From positions 145,795,845 to 145,859,844 of the forward strand of contig OZ018331.1 in NCBI GenBank assembly GCA_963969495.1: a DNA stretch of 64,000 bases, written 5' to 3'. The translations under genes and the position numbers were made by a program. Positions 58,875-64,000 of this stretch are shown here, piece after piece (within the stretch, counting starts at the first letter, position 1; the number at the start of each line of letters is the position of its first letter). The stretch comes from Ceratothoa steindachneri (taxonomy: Eukaryota; Arthropoda; Malacostraca; Isopoda; Cymothoidae). A model generated the notes under the pieces. It was given only the letters and a program-made list of their open reading frames with translations. It was not told where the DNA came from and searched no databases.

Positions 58875-59809
58875 CGAGAGGCGGTCAATAAATTTTGAAA
58901 TTCGGATATAAGGAAACGAGATATCAGGAAAAGTGTTTTTTTATTTTTCAATATAACTACCCTCGACTTTAATGCACTTGCGCCACTTGTCCCTGAGGCT
59001 TCGAATTACCGACAACCAGAAATCTCCCGAATGCTGTTTAATCCACTCCTGGACGGCAAGCTGGACATCTTCATTGTCCCCAAACTGGCGTCCACGCAGT
59101 GCAGCCTTGAGCTGGTGGAATAAAAAGTAGTCGCTAGGGGCTACATCTGGCCTGTAGGAAGGATGGTTGAGCTCCTCGAATGAGCACTTGCGCAGGGCAG
59201 CTTCTGCAACTCTGGCTTAGTGGAATTTGACGAGGTTGAAGTCTATAATGGGGCATAAGGTTTTTAGGGACCCAACGGGCAGAGACCTTGGCCATGGCCA
59301 AATTTTTGTGGATGATGTTGATAACACTTCAAGGTGATATTCCAAGTTCTCGCTTAATGCCCTCGACCTTCACCTGTCGATTTTCAAGGATCATCCTCAC
59401 CACACGGGCCACATTGTCCTCGTTAGTCACGTCTGACGGGCGTCCTCGATGGGAGTCATCTTCAAGGGACTCATGACCATGGCAGAACTATCTATTCCAG
59501 CGAGCAATGCTTCCATAGGAAGGGGTGGTGTTGGTGTACACTGCAACCATGCGTTCATGGATCTCTTTTGCATTCTTGCCTTCCTTGGTCAAATATTTGA
59601 TCATTGCGCGGTGCTTAACCTTTTCCATTGTTGAAAAATTTGTGACTGACGATCTGCGATCAGCCATTGCTACTACTTAAATAGATGAGGTAGGAGCGTG
59701 CGGCTGCAGGTTCTGACTTGTTATAACTATTCATAACACCTCCACAAACAGCCATCCACCTTCTTGTGTTTTGCCCTACCGATTCGCAAAACTTATTGAC
59801 CACTCCTCG
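58875..59809 (-). mobile_element. Mariner element, internally deleted, copy 2
   Basis: 935 bp with inverted ends (plus side cgagaggcggtcaataaatt; minus-strand start cgaggagtggtcaataagtt) and intact TA duplications at 58,873-58,874 and 59,810-59,811. It aligns to copy 1 along its whole length, in the same orientation, with the same internal deletion (junction about 59,241-59,260). It is less degraded than copy 1 in the N-terminal half. Confidence 0.94.
58940..59628 (-). pseudogene. Mariner transposase, middle deleted, copy 2
   Basis: ATG at 59,628 on the minus strand. It starts MEKVKHRAMIKYLTKEGKNA and continues KEIHERMVAVYTNTTPSYG, a stop in place of an E codon within WNR*FCHG, then GRPSDVTNEDNVARVVRMIL, ENRQVKVEGIKRELGIS (second helix-turn-helix) and MAKVSARWVPKNLMPHY. 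The frame then meets the deletion and resumes in the C-terminal catalytic part, which keeps the third Asp (SPDVAPSDYFLF-like, 59,145-59,147) and EDVQLAVQEWIKQHSGDFW. The first two catalytic aspartates are deleted. Confidence 0.92.
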
Positions 59810-59814
59810 TATAC

Positions 59815-60100
59815 TTTATATATACCCTTCTATTCATTACCTCCCCTAAGGTGGTCCACACGTTCCTATAATGTTATACCTTATATTACTTGTTGTGCAT
59901 GCAGGGGATCCATAAATTTTCTTCTTTAATTTTATTTATTAATATATTACATAAAGAGTGTTTCACAAAAGAATGAGAAACAAACGCCTTAAATTTCACT
60001 TCCAGTATCATTGAAAATTATAGGGAAAGAACACTCACATCAAAAGAACAAATAACATGCCAAGGTAAACAATTATTTAATTACAAGGAAGTTAGTGAAC
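59815..60100. other. AT-rich spacer
   Basis: Nothing recognised. Confidence 0.5.
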
Positions 60101-60103
60101 ATT

Positions 60104-61130
60104 TCAAAATGCTAAATTATGAGTGATACCTCTTAAATAATCAGGTATTTCGCAAATTACTAAGTCATCGACGATGCGGTGTATTCTTGTAGCACTATCT
60201 TTATATTTGTTTCTCTGGGCGGAAATTTCTGCACCGGCAAAATATTGTTCGATTTTGGCTGCGTTATTTTTCTTCGGGGTACCTTGGAGGGACGCCTCAA
60301 ACAAACAATTTAACAATATACGGGGAAAGCGAGATGCTCGACGTACTTGACGACGATCAGGGCGTCCAATCTATGTGTCTTCAAAATAATTCATCACTGG
60401 CTGAGCTACATCGAGAAATCCATTATGTACGCGCAAATATTTAAAATAACGAACTACGTCGTCTAGCGGGCCAAATGCAATGGCTGCAATCATTCGTATT
60501 TTTACCGTAAATTCTGCGTCGTTTTAATATATTTGCTGCATTTCTTTTGCTGAATACTTCGATATACACACTGAGAAAAATGAAAAAAGTAACCTTTTTG
60601 TTCAGAATCCGAAAAGGTTGCACGAAAAGCATTGAGTGCTGCTCTTTGAAAGTCTGTAGGTAATAAGTGTGAGTCCAAGTTTTTTATCTCACATAAAAAT
60701 CTAGTATACTTTTCTTCATTTTTTCCTTGACATTAAAACATAAAGCAGAGGAATATCCTCTCCATTTATGACGCCCTAAAATGTAGAGAGCTTTTCCAAT
60801 AAAGAGGCAACAGTTTTAAATGTTCCATCAGCATACCAACATGATAAATTGGATAATAAAAGCAGATTTCGCAGAGTTGTAAATATTAGGAGTCTATCTG
60901 GACCATCGTTGCTATCAAACACAAGAAAGGGTTGATTCAAATGTGTCATTGGGCATGCAGGAGGAATGTCCAACTCACTTAAACTTGCTGGATTAGGAGG
61001 GACTTGTTCTTTAATATTTCTCGTGTTTCAGAGGGTCTTTGTAGGTTTTCGATTAGGGACATCTTGCCGATAACTGCTTGGGATAGCCCAATGTAGGCTT
61101 TAGTTTCAATACGATGAGTTCTATTTTAAG
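60104..61130 (-). pseudogene. MULE-type transposase relic
   Basis: Minus strand, several frames. The lead-in reads SQAVIGKMSLIENLQRPSE and NPASLSELDIPP-like. The core at 60,973-60,776 has QPFLVFDSNDGPDRLLIFT, NLSCWYADGTFKTV (first catalytic Asp region of the MULE transposase domain) and ASLLEKLSTF. After a stop and shift, about 60,690-60,540, comes LLPTDFQRAALNAF- and FFHFSQCVYRSIQ-like sequence, the second Asp and the C/H region. The C-terminus at 60,316-60,104 ends RIHRIVDDLVICEIPDYLRG ITHNL, as in multi-copy MULE proteins of arthropods. The canonical ARTNNAVEG-like block is not visible. Stops and frameshifts inactivate it. The left side joins a different transposase at 61,130/61,131. Confidence 0.8.
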
Positions 61131-61730
61131 ACATGATTGCTCTATCTTTCACTGCATTGCTGACTTTAGGTGCTTCAACACGGCCGATATTACCCAAACT
61201 TTGGCCTATCCATCCGGGCCATCCAGAGTAGCTTTGGCCTTATCCATGAAGACTACATCTTGGAAATTGATCTACATGTACTTGCGTGCCCAAACAATAA
61301 GCTTCTCTTTGTGAATCTTAGCCAGGATGGGTCTAACAATGCACTTAACATTTCAGGTCGTTCCTTTAAGAATCCTACACCCGGTGTTTCGGGACAAAGG
61401 AGCAACTCCAGCACTTTCAAATATTGCAGAACCTTTGCTACCCATGTCTTTTCTTATGGTCTACCTATTTTTCGGAGGCCACGGTGAGATACACTCCTTC
61501 TCGTACCTTTTTCTTGCCTTTGTTTAGGGATGGGGTTTTCGACATACGACTTCAATGTTCTTGTATCTCCACCAAGCTTTTGGACTAATTCTCCAACAGA
61601 TAAGCCTTCTGTAACCTGCAACAATCCGTGTCTCCTTTGTAGCTGTCAGATGTCGCTTCTGGCGCATTTTGGTACACCTACAATAAAGCGCGACACAGTT
61701 GAAAACACATCAAAATACATAACTCAACAT
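61131..61730 (-). pseudogene. Tc1/mariner-superfamily transposase, truncated
   Basis: Minus strand. About 61,700-61,560 has TEGLSVGELVQKLGGDTRTL and SYVENPIPKQRQ (helix-turn-helix region), then GTRRSVSHRGLRKIGRP, the GRPR-like hook. Next come CRILKGTT-like and PILAKIHKEKLIVWARKYM, and VVFMDKAKATLDGPDGWAKV with the first catalytic Asp retained (VVFTDE in the family). The protein ends abruptly at KDRAIM (61,131), just before the VWAGI block, where the MULE-like sequence begins. The second catalytic Asp and the acidic third residue are missing. Frameshifts occur before the junction. No terminal inverted repeat could be assigned. Confidence 0.82.
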
Positions 61731-61739
61731 AACTTTGTA

Positions 61740-61879
61740 TGTATCTTATCAATACGATTGAAATGGTAAATGCGTACGTACCTACCTAGGATATTTCTTT
61801 GACCAAGTTTCACGTTAGTACAATGTTTAATTTTCAAAATATCAGCCAAATATTTGAACTACAATAAAGCGTGATGCAG

Positions 61880-61880
<1 letters not shown>
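61740..61880. other. Spacer with a short direct repeat
   Basis: The 21-bp word ctacaataaagcg followed by ga and cagtt occurs at about 61,679-61,699 and again at about 61,859-61,880, directly before the (TA)n tract. It may be a tandem or target-related repeat. Confidence 0.4.

Positions 61881-61936
<56 letters not shown>
61880..61936. repeat. (TA)n microsatellite
   Basis: About 56 bp of TA repeat. Confidence 0.97.
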
Positions 61937-61939
<3 letters not shown>

Positions 61940-61940
<1 letters not shown>

Positions 61941-62535
61941 TTTCACATTGATACATTTCCGTTGGCAACTTTCTATTCTTCTAACTATGTATTTTAGTTA
62001 ATCTTGTAAATGGTTGTTCACGCTTTTGAGGCGTTTAACCATGCATTTGCAAATCGGAGGGCCTAAAACTCATATGGAGAGCACGCACAACATCAATCTA
62101 ACTTCGCCTGCCCTTAAGAGCTAAGCCATTAGCTGGAATCGAACATTAAAGTTGTTGTAAATATTCGACTCACCGGATTTGCTCGTTTCCTTTGACGTTA
62201 CGCTTAAGCGAGGTGGAATTAATATCACCTAAAAACCGTTTTCTTTTCATTCAGCCTGATTCTAACTCCACCATACTTCAGCGGTAAGGGAGGATAGAAT
62301 ACCTAAAGACGTTCCGAAGATGATCGAATAAGATCGGAAGCTCAGCAATTTAGTTTGGTTTTTAAAAAACGCATTTATTAAAAAGAGAGATGAATATAGG
62401 ACAAGTGATCTACCATCTACAAGATGGACTAAAAAAGACAGTTAGAAGAATCGAAAGTTGGCAAAGGAAATTGACCAAGGCAAAATATACCATGGTCTTC
62501 AACAAATTTGCATTCAAGAAAGACTGCTACCCTCA
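61940..62535. other. Spacer
   Basis: Nothing recognised; a 60-codon plus-strand frame at 62,390-62,572 runs into the repeat that follows. Confidence 0.5.
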
Positions 62536-62539
62536 CGGT

Positions 62540-62762
62540 ATGACCTTGCTACCTGTTATACCTAAATCTTAATGTGAATTAAACCATCCCTCTCCTACTT
62601 CCTCATTGGTGATTTCTTGTTTTAGAGGCTGTCCTTTCTCTTTTAGTAGCTTATATATACCCTTATTATATTATTTCCTCTTGTAGTTATCTTTGAAAGT
62701 GAACTTAATAGAGTTTGAAAGTACTTAGAAGCACCTTTGTCATTTTTGCTGCGGGACATTGC
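62540..62762 (+). repeat. Single copy of the 36-kb palindrome arm
   Basis: Aligns in the same order with 36,480-36,715: ccttgctacctg, aatcttaatgt, cttcctcattggtgatttct, tagttatct, gaacttaat, gtttgaaagtactt and gcgggacattgca. The stem-GAAA motif is at 62,701-62,728. No inverted partner is adjacent, so this is a solo unit. Confidence 0.88.
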
Positions 62763-62764
62763 AT

Positions 62765-63200
62765 TCATTGCAAACCTCACGTGCTACTTGTTGAGAGTGC
62801 AAGAATTTCATTTATTTAGAATTAGATGCTTCGAAAAATTGCTTTTGGTGGAAATACACAATGGAATATTGCTTTTGTTACAGAGGCATCGGGTTTTTAC
62901 TTTTGTATTCATAAGTAAGCTTGTGTTAGTCTATCTCTTCCATCATATTCTGCATTTACAAAATTACATAAACTTATTCACATTGTAAATTATATTTTCG
63001 TAGTAATAGAAATAAATATAATAAATATGTTACATCTAGGAAAAATAAATTTTACAATATTAGAACGTGTAAAAAAACCTAACTGGCCACATGTTGAGCA
63101 GGACTCCTACGCGTCAAAGAACACCATATAAGTTATGATACCGAATTTGTTTACTACAGTTTACATTATAGAATTGTACACACAGATTACACTTAAAATG
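62765..63200. other. AT-rich spacer
   Basis: Nothing recognised. Confidence 0.5.

Positions 63201-63202
<2 letters not shown>

Positions 63203-63252
<50 letters not shown>
63203..63252. repeat. (TA)n microsatellite
   Basis: About 50 bp of TA repeat, 25-35 bp from the short-repeat array. Confidence 0.97.
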
Positions 63253-63255
<3 letters not shown>

Positions 63256-63275
63256 TTATGAATGCATTATAATCA

Positions 63276-63490
63276 TTCGTCAAGTCTAGGCGTGATGATG
63301 AAATTACTGTACGATGTTTTTACCGTGCCACAAATTACCAGCGATTAAATTACCAGGGATGAAATTTCCATGCGATGAAATTACCAGCGATAAAATTACC
63401 CGCGATGAAAATTTCACGCGATATAAATTCATGCGATGAAATTACCACTGATGAAATCACCGACGATGAAATTATAGGTAACCTTCACCA
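63276..63490 (-). repeat. Degenerate array of short gcgatgaaattacc units, copy 2 (inverted)
   Basis: About 215 bp; the reverse complement of the array at 52,515-52,728 with the same order of variants. The inner side has tgatgatgaaatt, gtacgatg and taccgtgcca; the outer side has gatgaaattataggtaacct. Together the arrays form an inverted pair about 10.5 kb apart. Confidence 0.9.
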
Positions 63491-63494
63491 AGCC

Positions 63495-64000
63495 TGATGC
63501 ATAGCGGGTTAAGGGGCGGGTACAGTTTGATGGGGGATACTGAACAGGGTCTGAACAACATCACTCACCTCAACGCATTTGCTAAGAAATTTGGAGCTGA
63601 CGCGAAAGAACAAGGGCAATATAATCCCCCCTTAACATTCTACTTCTTTCTATCCGCAAGAATGGCCCTTATTATAATTTTAATTCGCTGTCAGTTTAAA
63701 CTCGAAATCTGCCATCATAAAATAGGTCTCCTGGAGTGAGTTTGGTTACTCGCTCGAAGGAAGTTTGAAGCAATTTGAGACAATTCCGGACATATGGCAA
63801 TCAAGGCTTCGATTATTCCTCACTGTTGTTTTTTTCGGGGAGTTCGAGGCTCCGGAAAAAGGATTTTCGGAAAGTGTAGAAGAAATAAGGCAAATTATTT
63901 CAAGGAAGAAGGAAATGGCGAGGAACAGTTGAAAGAAGGGGATAAAGAAAAACAAAGATGATAAAGAGATGGCAGATAAAGGAAGATAATGCAAACCTTG
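63495..64000. other. Right edge, no gene recognised
   Basis: A plus-strand frame of 80 codons (63,497-63,739) begins MHSGLRGGYSLMGDTEQGLN and shows no family resemblance. A minus-strand frame at 63,994-63,746 is hydrophobic and low in complexity. The window ends here. Confidence 0.45.

Noticed and set aside
61170..61769. Plus-strand frames of 66-105 codons
   Set aside because: They are shadows of the minus-strand Tc1-type transposase, whose motifs are clear on the other strand.

Overview
This window reads as nuclear DNA of an arthropod, probably a crustacean and possibly a chelicerate. It is AT-rich, has no operons, carries long (TA)n and (CT)n microsatellites, and contains relics of typical invertebrate mobile elements. 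I found no complete, intact protein-coding gene. Host coding content is limited to two candidate single exons on the + strand (22,891-23,139 and 48,424-48,533), neither of which I recognise. Protein-family calls come from reading translations by eye; no database search was run.

Layout from left to right. 0.3-2.2 kb: a decayed non-LTR retrotransposon (- strand). 2.3-8.5 kb: AT-rich spacer with a CT microsatellite and a diverged ~300-bp tandem duplication. 8.6-8.8 kb: the zinc-finger tail of another non-LTR element (- strand). 10.7-13.84 kb: a GC-richer I/R1/jockey-type retroelement (+ strand) with RT and RNase H, broken by frameshifts. 13.97-14.36 kb: a ~390-bp MITE with ~70-bp inverted repeats. 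14.4-28.5 kb: mostly spacer, with GC-richer blocks at 17.0-17.4 and 19.9-20.9 kb, an open frame at 22.8-23.2 kb and a 39-bp minisatellite at 24.85-25.0 kb. 28.52-30.20 kb: a complete-ended but dead Tc1-like transposon with ~220-bp terminal inverted repeats. 31.8-33.6 kb: a broken copy of a widespread multi-copy invertebrate protein family (- strand) in which one conserved block is tandemly triplicated. 34.2-35.5 kb: a mariner-type transposase relic (- strand). 36.06-36.78 kb: a ~720-bp palindrome capped by (TA)n on both sides. 36.8-37.9 and 50.9-51.7 kb: GC-richer, LTR-like blocks.

52.5-63.5 kb is the densest part. Two inverted copies of the same ordered short-repeat array lie at its outer edges. 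Between them are several (TA)n tracts, a small palindrome, a tRNA-derived SINE head, a promoter-like block, two internally deleted mariner copies that share one deletion, a Penelope-like element (RT plus GIY-YIG) lying between the two mariners, a MULE-like transposase abutting a truncated Tc1/mariner transposase, and another copy of the palindrome arm. A short stem followed by GAAA recurs at four places here and at 36 kb. It resembles the hammerhead ribozyme core known from Penelope-like elements, and I infer that the (TA)n-flanked hairpins are decayed terminal units of such elements.

These sequences do not work together as a pathway. The window records successive insertion, nesting, internal deletion and tandem amplification of mobile DNA. 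All the transposases and reverse transcriptases seen carry stops, frameshifts or lost catalytic residues.
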